Made by a program: the position numbers and the translations under genes. The notes beneath the pieces were generated by a model, which was not told where the DNA came from, did no database searches, and was given only the letters and a program-made list of their open reading frames with translations. DNA of 7,215 nt from Marinilabiliales bacterium (GTDB lineage Bacteria; Bacteroidota; Bacteroidia; Bacteroidales; BM523), in assembly GCA_002869425.1 (NCBI GenBank), contig PKSZ01000569.1:1-7215 (forward strand), read 5' to 3'. Numbering within the stretch: the first letter of the stretch is position 1; every line of letters begins with the position of its first letter. Of the stretch, positions 1-6,275 are shown piece after piece.

Positions 1-58
1 GATTTTCATTGAGACTTTCAACTAAATCGTTATTTTTGTTTTTATCCTTGATATTCAT
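1..58 (-). CDS. N-terminus of an unrecognised protein, cut by the left edge
   Basis: An ATG on the minus strand at 58-56 opens a frame that stays open to the window edge, giving 19 residues that begin MNIKDKNKNNDLVESLNEN. The peptide is hydrophilic and rich in Lys and Asn, with no signal peptide or membrane segment, so a cytoplasmic protein is likely. Support for a real gene is indirect: a -33/-7-like promoter pair lies just upstream at 104-76 on the same strand, and the next genes run the other way, which fits a divergent arrangement. The start codon adjoins one arm of a 12-bp inverted repeat. Too little is visible to assign a family. Confidence 0.5.
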   Translation of the reverse strand, partial: MNIKDKNKNNDLVESLNEN

Positions 59-106
59 ATCTACATTTTGACTGTCAAATCTTATGTAAGATACTGAATA
101 TCAAGG
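46..106. repeat. 12-bp perfect inverted repeat around a promoter and start codon
   Basis: CCTTGATATTCA at 46-57 is the exact reverse complement of TGAATATCAAGG at 95-106, with 37 bases between the arms. On the minus strand the downstream arm begins at the second base of the start codon (ATG 58-56) and runs into the coding sequence. The upstream arm contains the candidate -33 TTG. It could be a pair of operator half-sites. If transcription starts upstream of 106, it could instead be an RNA hairpin that pairs off the start codon. Confidence 0.5.
76..104 (-). promoter_or_regulatory. Candidate Bacteroidota promoter for the left-edge gene
   Basis: Read on the minus strand, TTG at 104-102 is followed after 18 bases by AAGATTTG at 83-76. 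This is 7 of 8 to the phylum's -7 consensus TAnnTTTG, and the spacing is close to the usual 19 or so. Transcription would begin near 69, leaving a leader of about ten bases before the ATG at 58. The -7 element overlaps two small palindromes, TTTGAC-T-GTCAAA (67-79) and ATCTTA-TG-TAAGAT (79-92), which could be regulator-binding sites. The call rests on pattern matching only. Confidence 0.35.
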
Positions 107-155
107 TGTTAATCAAATTTTCAAAGACCGTAATTCACTGTTGTTCAGCATGTTA

Positions 156-163
156 TAGTTTTG
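156..163 (+). promoter_or_regulatory. Possible upstream -7 promoter element
   Basis: TAGTTTTG matches TAnnTTTG at all six defined positions. No TTTG or TTG lies 19-21 bases upstream, so the -33 half is not supported. If used, it would give the gene at 342 a leader of about 170 bases that includes the inverted repeat at 232-258. Apart from this site and the repeats listed, nothing else was recognised between 107 and 311. Confidence 0.2.
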
Positions 164-231
164 TCATGTACTTAGAACTTAATGTTAAGCAGGAAACAAT
201 AAGAAAAGCATCATTAATCAACCTTATCATC

Positions 232-258
232 TAATATTCAGAACATTGATGAATATTA
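232..258. repeat. 9-bp perfect inverted repeat upstream of the exported-protein gene
   Basis: TAATATTCA (232-240) and TGAATATTA (250-258) are perfect reverse complements separated by 9 bases. No T-run follows on either strand, so it does not look like an intrinsic terminator. An operator or an RNA hairpin in the leader of the gene at 342 are the alternatives. The core ATATTCA/TGAATAT is the same heptamer that lies in the arms of the inverted repeat at 46-106. Confidence 0.4.
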
Positions 259-311
259 CAGAATTAAAATTAACTTAATACTGGTTTAAAACCTAATATA
301 CAATGGAAATA

Positions 312-319
312 TATTTTTG
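312..319 (+). promoter_or_regulatory. -7 promoter element of the exported beta-sandwich protein gene
   Basis: TATTTTTG matches the TAnnTTTG -7 consensus at all six defined positions and sits 22 bases before the ATG at 342, giving a predicted leader of about 15-18 bases. A clear -33 TTTG is missing; TTTA at 285-288 is spaced 23 bases away, inside a small GGTTT-A-AAACC palindrome (283-293). The element falls inside the extended open frame that begins at ATG 303, which argues that translation starts at 342. Confidence 0.4.
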
Positions 320-341
320 TAGTGTAATTAAAACGAAAGAA

Positions 342-707
342 ATGAAAACAATAACTTTTATTGCAGCAGTAATTTTGACAATTGGAACTACATTTTCAAG
401 TTTCGCAGAAAACATCAAAGATAATAATAATTCTGAAGCACCTGTTGCCAATGCGATGATTACAGGTAAGGTTGTTGACCAGGCAACTGGAGAAGCTCTT
501 GCTGGTGTAGCAATAAAGCTTAACGAAGATGATGTGGTTGTTTATACTTATTTTGAAGGTAATTTCACTATAGAAAACCCAGCAGCAGGTCAAGTTGATA
601 TTACAGCTGATTTTATATCATACGAATCAAAACATCTAAAAGAAATAAGCGTTAAGAGTCAGAAGAACACTATTCGTGTAGAACTGAAACCTGTGCTTAA
701 CAAATAG
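342..707 (+). CDS. Small exported carboxypeptidase-regulatory-like domain protein
   Basis: This encodes a 121-residue protein. Residues 1-22 form a Sec signal peptide (MKT, hydrophobic core, likely cleavage after SFA), so the product is exported; no lipobox Cys is present. Residues 39-117 read as one CarboxypepD_reg-like beta-sandwich: ITGKVVDQATGEALAGVAI at the front, then a YFEGNFTIENPAAG turn and a closing TIRVELKP strand. In Bacteroidota this fold usually forms the N-terminal domain of SusC/TonB-dependent receptors, but here it stands alone, with no plug or barrel. The frame could be extended to ATG 303, but that would put residues before the MKT signal sequence and bury a -7 promoter element, so 342 is preferred. 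The function is unknown; a structural or adhesive periplasmic or surface role is a guess. A terminator begins 22 bases after the stop codon. Confidence 0.8.
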   Translation: MKTITFIAAVILTIGTTFSSFAENIKDNNNSEAPVANAMITGKVVDQATGEALAGVAIKLNEDDVVVYTYFEGNFTIENPAAGQVDITADFISYESKHLKEISVKSQKNTIRVELKPVLNK

Positions 708-729
708 GGAACTATTTAACTGCGTATTT

Positions 730-758
730 AAGATAGTCGTTTGGCTATCTTTTTTTTT
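730..758 (+). terminator. Intrinsic terminator of the beta-sandwich gene, abutting the next start codon
   Basis: AAGATAGTC (730-738) pairs with GGCTATCTT (743-751) in a 9-bp stem with one T-G wobble and a GTTT loop, followed by a run of T to 758. It has the shape of a rho-independent terminator for the gene ending at 707. It ends 6 bases before the ATG at 765, so it may also act as an attenuator or sit in the leader of the downstream gene. Confidence 0.75.
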
Positions 759-764
759 AGGATT

Positions 765-1226
765 ATGAAAAAAATTCAAATACTTATATTACTTGTACTC
801 TGCACCCTTGCAGGATATGCCCAGATTACAAAAAATGAAGATGGTGTGTATTTTGATGAAAACAATACTCCATATACCGGTACATACACCGAATTTTATG
901 AAAACGGAAATAAAAGTATTGAGTTATCGTTGAAGGATGGACTCAAAGACGGAATCATTACTCTATACTTTGAAAATGGTAAGGTAAAAGAAATTCGTTC
1001 TTATAAAAGTGGGGAAATGCATGGTAAATGGGAAACCTTTAATGAAAAAGGAATCAAAACGGCGGAAGCAAATTACAGCATCAATAAAAAAGACGGAGCC
1101 TGGTTTGTTTGGGACGACAATGGTACCAAGCGCTACGAAATGTATTACAAAGAAGGCAACAAAACGGGTAAATGGATTATGTGGGATGAAACCGGGAAGC
1201 TAATCAGCGAAAAGGAATACAACTAA
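765..1226 (+). CDS. Exported MORN-variant (YwqK-like) repeat protein
   Basis: The product has 153 residues. Residues 1-19 form a Sec signal peptide with likely cleavage at GYA|Q; Cys13 lies in the hydrophobic core with Leu before it and is not a lipobox. From about residue 38 to the end there are five repeats of 22-25 residues of the MORN-variant type, with the pattern G-x-[YW]-x-x-[FYW]-x-x-x-G-x-x. Examples are GTYTEFYENGNK, DGIITLYFENGK, GKWETFNEKGIK, GAWFVWDDNGTK and GKWIMWDETGK. Proteins of this kind are often labelled YwqK-family antitoxins, but nothing nearby looks like a toxin, and an extracytoplasmic protein fits better as a repeat scaffold. A TTG at 741 would extend the frame by 8 residues (MAIFFFRI) but lies inside the terminator stem-loop, so ATG 765 is chosen. 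The next gene converges after 84 bases, a gap in which only a weak CCTT/AAGG hairpin without a T-run was seen. Confidence 0.85.
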   Translation: MKKIQILILLVLCTLAGYAQITKNEDGVYFDENNTPYTGTYTEFYENGNKSIELSLKDGLKDGIITLYFENGKVKEIRSYKSGEMHGKWETFNEKGIKTAEANYSINKKDGAWFVWDDNGTKRYEMYYKEGNKTGKWIMWDETGKLISEKEYN

Positions 1227-1310
1227 ATTTCACTCCTCTACCAAGGTTCTGTTATCGTAGGCACAACAATTCGCATTGACCTTTACAAAGGCTGGCAAAT
1301 TACTAAGAGC

Positions 1311-2471
1311 TTACTTAAAACCTATTTTGGAATAATTTACGCTATCGGGTCTGTCAGGGCACAGATAAAGAATTGGTTTTTCAGAAAGTTCCATAATAAG
1401 TGAGCCATAAGTATATTGGTTAGAAATAGGCTCAATTTCAGGTTCATGTAAACTTAGTATTTTCTGTATTGTATTGTAATTAAGATTGTAATTGCACTCA
1501 ACAATTTTATCATACGCTAAATAATATCTCGGACAGTAATAGGGATCATCCGGTGTTTTTCTATACTGCTTTAAGAGTTCAATAAACTTTTCATTAAAAT
1601 CCTTATTTGTTATTGCATAATTTGTATGCAAACAAATATCCCTGTTTTTAAATGGATAAAAGGATGTTTTTTGATTGGCTGAGCATTCAAAACACTTCAC
1701 TTCATTTTTCCCACCAATAATAAAACATTGCGGTATTGCTATGGGCATCTTTTGTATTAGTTCGAAGGCGTCATGCTCTGTATCTTGTTCTAATACAGAT
1801 CGTACGATGAAAGATACCGGCATACCACTTTTTGAATAATTCAACATGGATAATGACATGCATGTTATGGCAACACCCTTTGAATTCAAACCTGTAAGTC
1901 CAATAAAGCCTGGGAATGTGTATACATAACTCTCGTTTTGACTTTCTTCTGAATATATATGCAACAATACAGGTTTACCATGTAAAAACAAAGGCGGATC
2001 CATATTTTGTGAAAGAAATGATGGTGTACTATCTGTAGATGCTATACCTATTGAAGTACAATGCTTTCCACTGATCTCGCCTGCTAATACATCAATCTCC
2101 TCACTCATCTGAAATGCGAGAATCGTTTCATATTCTATTTCGGCCCCATCTGAAATACCTTTTATTTCATTCAAAAGCTCTGGTTTATACTTTTCTATTG
2201 TATCCAAATAGCTAGTTTCTTTAAAAAATGAGGACACAACTGTATCAAACCTCTTATTGTAAGTACCTTCAACTTCCTTTTTCCATTTTGACAATATTTG
2301 CCCAATTTCCTTTTTCAAAAGTTTCCCATGAGAAAAGCCTCTACTGTATTGATTTCCATGCAAATGTAATATCGTCAGTTTACCCTTCGTTTCAATAGTG
2401 CTTTTCTCACTACAAGAAAACAAAATCAGCCCCATAAAAAGAAACAACATACTAAACCTCATTTCATTCAT
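1311..2471 (-). CDS. Lipoprotein of the C45 peptidase / penicillin acyltransferase-like family
   Basis: The product has 386 residues. Residues 1-20 form a lipoprotein signal peptide ending in a lipobox LFSC, so Cys20 should be lipidated and the protein membrane-anchored. Residues 37-60 (HGNQYSRGFSHGKLLKKEI) and 95-121 (YKPELLNEIKGISDGAEIE) match the pro-region of C45 / acyl-CoA:6-aminopenicillanate acyltransferase-like proteins. Cys138 in KHCTSIGI is the expected N-terminal nucleophile, exposed when the family cleaves itself before that Cys. NMDPP (156-160), FIGLTGLNSKGVAITCMSL and the late CPRYYLAYD also fit the family. Members hydrolyse or transfer amide-linked acyl groups on varied small substrates; the substrate here cannot be read from sequence. 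ATG 2462 (residue 4, MRFSML) is an equally reasonable start. It is transcribed away from the phosphate locus, with about 205 bases and a terminator between, so it is probably a separate unit. Confidence 0.8.
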   Translation of the reverse strand: MNEMRFSMLFLFMGLILFSCSEKSTIETKGKLTILHLHGNQYSRGFSHGKLLKKEIGQILSKWKKEVEGTYNKRFDTVVSSFFKETSYLDTIEKYKPELLNEIKGISDGAEIEYETILAFQMSEEIDVLAGEISGKHCTSIGIASTDSTPSFLSQNMDPPLFLHGKPVLLHIYSEESQNESYVYTFPGFIGLTGLNSKGVAITCMSLSMLNYSKSGMPVSFIVRSVLEQDTEHDAFELIQKMPIAIPQCFIIGGKNEVKCFECSANQKTSFYPFKNRDICLHTNYAITNKDFNEKFIELLKQYRKTPDDPYYCPRYYLAYDKIVECNYNLNYNTIQKILSLHEPEIEPISNQYTYGSLIMELSEKPILYLCPDRPDSVNYSKIGFK

Positions 2472-2625
2472 TAACAGATACTTTTAGATTATAAAAACTG
2501 CTTAAGGGTAATAATTATTTTTGCTAATATTCTTCATGAACAATATAAAATTATTAATCGTTTTCTACAAATGAATGATTCTATTGTAGTAAAAGAATTA
2601 AAAACACTTATGCGAAATAATATAG

Positions 2626-2657
2626 AAAAAAAGGCCGGTTTAAAATAAAACCAGCCT
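2626..2657 (-). terminator. Intrinsic terminator of the porin-phosphate transporter unit
   Basis: On the minus strand AGGCTGGTTT (2657-2648) pairs with AAACCGGCCT (2641-2632) in a 10-bp stem with one T-G wobble and a 6-base loop, followed at once by a run of six further T. It begins 19 bases after the transporter stop codon. On the plus strand no T-run follows, so it acts in the minus direction. Confidence 0.9.
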
Positions 2658-2676
2658 CCAGTACAAAATGTTTACA

Positions 2677-4992
2677 TTAATCTTCCCTAGGAATCTTTCG
2701 TGCTTCTACAAAATCGCGTTGTGCTTTTAACAAGTTAATAGCGTACAACATCATATTTTTGGTTTCGTGCATGATATTGAGGAACAACATGCTATTCTTG
2801 GTTCCGGTTTCCTCATTCTTAATACGTTTTATCTGCTTTTTGCGAATCTCTTCAATCTCTGCAAGCAAATCCTGCTGACGTTTTATCAAATTGGTTACTT
2901 TTTCAAATTCATTGGAAGCAATTACTACAATTATATCTTCAAGCATTTTAACTACCTGGCTCTTAATTGAGTTGATATCATCTTTCTGAGCTGCAATGAG
3001 TGGTTTGTGATTGTTGTCGAGATGATCGAAAGCAGGCTTTGTAACATAAGTTAAGCAATGTGCTGTCTCCCGCAAATAATCGAGCACTTGCACATAGTAA
3101 TGACCTGTTGGGATGGAATCTTCATTGAGTCGCACGATGGTACTGTGAATATTATCTTTCAAACGTTTGGTCTCGTTGTTCACACTTTCTACTTCACGAA
3201 CAAGATCTTTCAGGTGTTTTCTGTTTTCATCCAGGATGCCATCAACTGAGCGAATATAAATATCGGAAACCTGCTCAAGAATAACATTTACATTTCCAAC
3301 ACAACGCTGCAATACGTTATTGTACTTTAGTTCCATATTATCGTTGGCCTCTTTTTCGTACTTCGCTTCTTGCGCTTCCCTCTTTTTGTGCAATACATGT
3401 GTTCTAAAAATAAAAAAGCCTGCAATCAGAACAAATCCTCCGATGGCATAAAAACTTCCATGATAAATTAAAAATGCAACTACAAAGGCAATGGTAAATG
3501 CTGACAGAGCAGTAAAGAACCAACCACCAATAACAGAAATAACACCGGTTATTCTATAAACAGCACTATCAGAACCCCATGCTCGGTCTGCCAATGATGT
3601 TCCCATAGCCACCATAAAAGTTACATAGGTTGTAGAAAGAGGTAATTTATTTGCAGTTGCTATTGAAATCAGGATACTTGCTACCACAAGATTAACAGAA
3701 GCACGAATCATATCAAATACAGGTGCATCCTCTCCCAATTCAGCAATCTCTTCTTTAAAAGGTTTTTGGTCGAACTGTCTATCGATAAAGCTCAGTACAG
3801 GTTTGGGTGTAACTTTTGATATTCCTTTACTGGCAGATACTGCAACCCTTACCAAAGATCTGGCAAAAGCAGTTGATCCGAAACGCTCATGGCCCTCACT
3901 TTGCCGGCTTAAATTTAAGGAAGTTTTAACTACTGATTTCGCCTTTTTTGACAAGAATAAAGTTAATACCATTATCAGTCCGGCAAGTATAAGGAACAAT
4001 GTTGGTGTCGGCACTTTTTTACCCGCCAGTGCAGTCATTAAGAAACTATCAGGGCTGGCTCCATCGGAAGCCATAAATGCTTCGTATGAATTAAATCCGG
4101 CAACAGGCACACCAATAAAGTTCACAAGGTCGTTTCCAGCGAATGCCATTGCCAAAGCAAAGGTTCCTACGAGCACAATTGTTTTCAATATATTGAGTCT
4201 GAATATCCAGGATAATAGCTGTAATAATATTGTCCAGCCTAAGAAACTAACACCGATGATTAAGAATACATTTTGTTTAACCCAGTCTTTTAAGGCAATA
4301 CCCTCGGTAATTTCATAGCTTGCAAAAGAAGCTCCTTTCACTCCTTTAATCAGGATAAAATATGTTATGGCAGTGATGGCTATTCCTCCGAAGATTGAGC
4401 CAAAATATCTCATTCTGGTTTTGTAATTAAAAGAAAAAAGCAAGCGTGAAATATATTGAACAATTGCCCCAACTGTAAATGCTACTACAACGGAAAGCAA
4501 AATACCCGAAATTATGGCCAGTGCTTTACTCGTATTTATATAATATGCCATGCTGGCTATTTTTTCCACACCATCTACAACAATTGTTTGATTACCAGCT
4601 GATAGCTTTATTACTGAAACAGCAACTGCAGCACCCAGCAGTTCAAAAACAATAGACACAGTGGTTGAAGTAGGTAACCCGTATGTATTAAATAAATCCA
4701 GCAACACTACATCTGTAATCATTACAGCAAGGAAGATTACCATTATCTCATAGAAGAAAAAATGCTCTGGATGAAAAATTCCTTTCCTGGCCACCTCCAT
4801 CATTCCGCTCGAAAAAGTAGCTCCAAACAATACTCCAACAGCCGCTACAACAATAATAATCCTAAAAGGTGCAGCTTTTGCTCCAATAGCAGAATTTAAA
4901 AAGTTTACAGCATCATTGCTAACACCTACTACTAAATCTGATATTGCCAAAATGGCCAGAACAATTACAAGTATTAAAAAAACAGTTCCCAT
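2677..4992 (-). CDS. PiT-family inorganic phosphate transporter with C-terminal PhoU/DUF47-like domain
   Basis: The product is a 771-residue inner-membrane protein expected to import inorganic phosphate (often as a metal-phosphate complex) using an ion gradient. Both halves of the PiT repeat are visible. The first has GVSNDAVNFLNSAIGAK (23-39) and GLPTSTTVSIVFELLGAA (105-122); the second has FAGNDLVNFIGVPVAG (284-299) and KLPLSTTYVTFMVAMGTSLA (449-468). About ten or more hydrophobic segments run to residue 530. A polar central loop (350-425) separates the halves. Residues 550-765 are soluble, helical and charged, resembling PhoU/DUF47; in many bacteria this is a separate protein encoded next to pit, so here it is fused. 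The porin gene lies 87 bases upstream in the same direction with no terminator between, so co-transcription is likely, and a -7 element at 5024-5017 may give extra expression. The 171-codon antisense frame inside it is a shadow. Confidence 0.95.
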   Translation of the reverse strand: MGTVFLILVIVLAILAISDLVVGVSNDAVNFLNSAIGAKAAPFRIIIVVAAVGVLFGATFSSGMMEVARKGIFHPEHFFFYEIMVIFLAVMITDVVLLDLFNTYGLPTSTTVSIVFELLGAAVAVSVIKLSAGNQTIVVDGVEKIASMAYYINTSKALAIISGILLSVVVAFTVGAIVQYISRLLFSFNYKTRMRYFGSIFGGIAITAITYFILIKGVKGASFASYEITEGIALKDWVKQNVFLIIGVSFLGWTILLQLLSWIFRLNILKTIVLVGTFALAMAFAGNDLVNFIGVPVAGFNSYEAFMASDGASPDSFLMTALAGKKVPTPTLFLILAGLIMVLTLFLSKKAKSVVKTSLNLSRQSEGHERFGSTAFARSLVRVAVSASKGISKVTPKPVLSFIDRQFDQKPFKEEIAELGEDAPVFDMIRASVNLVVASILISIATANKLPLSTTYVTFMVAMGTSLADRAWGSDSAVYRITGVISVIGGWFFTALSAFTIAFVVAFLIYHGSFYAIGGFVLIAGFFIFRTHVLHKKREAQEAKYEKEANDNMELKYNNVLQRCVGNVNVILEQVSDIYIRSVDGILDENRKHLKDLVREVESVNNETKRLKDNIHSTIVRLNEDSIPTGHYYVQVLDYLRETAHCLTYVTKPAFDHLDNNHKPLIAAQKDDINSIKSQVVKMLEDIIVVIASNEFEKVTNLIKRQQDLLAEIEEIRKKQIKRIKNEETGTKNSMLFLNIMHETKNMMLYAINLLKAQRDFVEARKIPRED

Positions 4993-5016
4993 TTTATTTC
5001 CAATTTTAGTTCACTA

Positions 5017-5024
5017 CAAACATA
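5017..5024 (-). promoter_or_regulatory. Possible internal promoter element before the phosphate transporter
   Basis: TATGTTTG on the minus strand (5024-5017) matches TAnnTTTG at all six defined positions, and the transporter ATG follows 24 bases later, leaving a leader of about 17 bases. No -33 TTTG lies 19-21 bases upstream, so it may be weak, activator-dependent or chance. No hairpin terminator is visible in the 87-base gap, so read-through from the porin gene is also expected. Confidence 0.3.
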
Positions 5025-5079
5025 TTTCCTTTTTGTGTCGCATTCATTTTTCCTGAGTTATCTTTATATTACCTTATTG

Positions 5080-6087
5080 TTAATTGAAGCGATATTCAAA
5101 ATTCATGTACACCATATTTCGATAGGTTCCATCAGGCTCTGAAAGTTTACCCTGGTGATTTAATGCAATTTTTACATTCTTTCCTGCCCTGTATTGTATA
5201 CCTCCAATAATGTACTTTCCATTAAAATCAAGACCACAAATATCTTCAACATCCGAATGGCATGATGAATTCAGATCATCATAACGACCAAACAGTTCAA
5301 CTTTATCTGTTACATCGTACGATGCAAATACAGAAACACCATCCTTTATATGAGAACTTATCCAATCTGCATTTTTTATATAATTGTACTCAACTCCAAC
5401 TTTAAACATACCTTTTTTCTCATATCCCAAAAATCCTGTAAACATCGTCTGCTGAACCTGTTTTTCATAATAATCAGCATATAACCTTGCAACCAATCCG
5501 TACTTTGCATTATATGTAAGTCCTCCCCCCAATCTAAGTGTATTATCAGTTTGCAGGTTTTTATAACCTTCACCATTTCTTAAGGTAGCGTCAACAGAAA
5601 GCTCCTCATTAATATCATATTGTAGTGTTAGGCCAAGATCGGCACTATGGCTTTGCTTATACTGATCTAAAAACGACTTGTACAAATACCTGTGACCCCA
5701 CATTTTTTCCTGGACCCGGAAATGATTTAACCCAATTAAACCAAATGCAGCAGAGAATTTATCTTTTCTATAAAATAGAGTTGCATACTTAAAGTAAATT
5801 TTATACAGTTTTGTACCATCATCATTTTTAAAGGTCCCTGCATCGATACAAACATTTGTTTCAAAATTATCGCCAAGCTTTGCCTTGTATCCAAAATATG
5901 CCCTGGTTAGTTCAAATCCATACTCCTGATTGTTTTCTGATAAATCAGCATGAAAATTACTAAAAACCTTCAGATATGGCTTACCTTCTATTTGGTCATT
6001 AATAGTCTGCGAAAACACTGAAGAACAAAAGATTACAATCAGGCTTAGTGATAAGAAAAAACGCATAACAGTAGAGTTTAATTTCAT
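5080..6087 (-). CDS. Putative outer-membrane porin, probably for phosphate
   Basis: The product has 335 residues. Residues 1-26 form a Sec signal peptide ending SVFS|Q. The mature part has alternating polar/apolar strands with many aromatic residues, for example YGFELTRAYFGYKAKL, LSVDATLRNGEGY, YGLVARLYADYYEK, MFKVGVEYNYI and GVSVFASYDVTDKVELFGRYDDL. It closes with VYMNFEYRFN, an aromatic-rich last strand in which the usual terminal Phe is penultimate. This is the pattern of a beta-barrel related to the Bacteroidota porins annotated as phosphate-selective porin O/P-like. Phosphate as substrate is inferred from context: the PiT transporter gene follows in the same direction, and a phosphate-type two-component system is divergent with a Pho-box-like repeat between. 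ATG 6066 (residue 8, MRFFLSLSL) is an alternative start that also gives a good signal peptide. Confidence 0.75.
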   Translation of the reverse strand: MKLNSTVMRFFLSLSLIVIFCSSVFSQTINDQIEGKPYLKVFSNFHADLSENNQEYGFELTRAYFGYKAKLGDNFETNVCIDAGTFKNDDGTKLYKIYFKYATLFYRKDKFSAAFGLIGLNHFRVQEKMWGHRYLYKSFLDQYKQSHSADLGLTLQYDINEELSVDATLRNGEGYKNLQTDNTLRLGGGLTYNAKYGLVARLYADYYEKQVQQTMFTGFLGYEKKGMFKVGVEYNYIKNADWISSHIKDGVSVFASYDVTDKVELFGRYDDLNSSCHSDVEDICGLDFNGKYIIGGIQYRAGKNVKIALNHQGKLSEPDGTYRNMVYMNFEYRFN

Positions 6088-6150
6088 GTTTCGAAATTAT
6101 CTCTATTGCATCTATTTTATATTTCTTTTACATTAACTAATAAGTCCTAA

Positions 6151-6168
6151 TGTTAACTTATTGTTAAG
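6151..6168. promoter_or_regulatory. Candidate Pho box (PhoB binding site) between the divergent units
   Basis: TGTTAAC (6151-6157) and TGTTAAG (6162-6168) form a direct repeat of 7-base units separated by TTAT, an 11-base period. The Escherichia coli Pho box has the same 7+4+7 layout with TGTCATA-like units, and PhoB-family regulators bind such tandem half-sites. The site is 64 bases upstream of the porin start codon and 108 upstream of the regulator start codon, so it could serve either or both. A related CATTAAC occurs at 6131-6137. No convincing TAnnTTTG/-33 pair was found in the spacer on either strand; TAAATTTA at 6219-6226 is the nearest match toward the regulator. Confidence 0.45.
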
Positions 6169-6275
6169 CTTTTTAATTGGTTTTACTTAATTGCATAAAC
6201 AATCAAAAGTGTTGGATATAAATTTATTGAAAAGAATTAACAATATTATTAATTTCGTAATAAATATAACAGACC

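Noticed and set aside
741..764. TTG start giving an 8-residue extension of the MORN-variant protein
   Set aside because: The extension lies inside the terminator stem-loop and T-run and would spoil the signal peptide that starts at ATG 765.
765..1226. Toxin-antitoxin system, from the YwqK-family antitoxin label often given to such repeats
   Set aside because: The protein has a signal peptide, and no toxin-like gene is adjacent; the neighbour at 342-707 is an exported beta-sandwich protein.
1274..1290. CCTT-TACA-AAGG hairpin between the two convergent genes as a bidirectional terminator
   Set aside because: The stem is only four to five pairs and no T-run follows on either strand.
3803..4318. 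171-codon plus-strand open frame opposite the phosphate transporter gene
   Set aside because: It lies wholly antisense to conserved PiT sequence, has no recognisable domain, and is explained by the codon usage of the real gene.
4993..5079. Short minus-strand frame (MNATQKGNMFVVN) between porin and transporter genes
   Set aside because: It has 13 codons, no supporting context beyond chance, and overlaps the candidate -7 element.
6153..6167. TTAAC-N5-GTTAA as an operator palindrome
   Set aside because: It is a by-product of the TGTTAAC/TGTTAAG direct repeat, since GTTAAC is itself a palindrome; the direct-repeat reading fits the neighbouring regulator family better.
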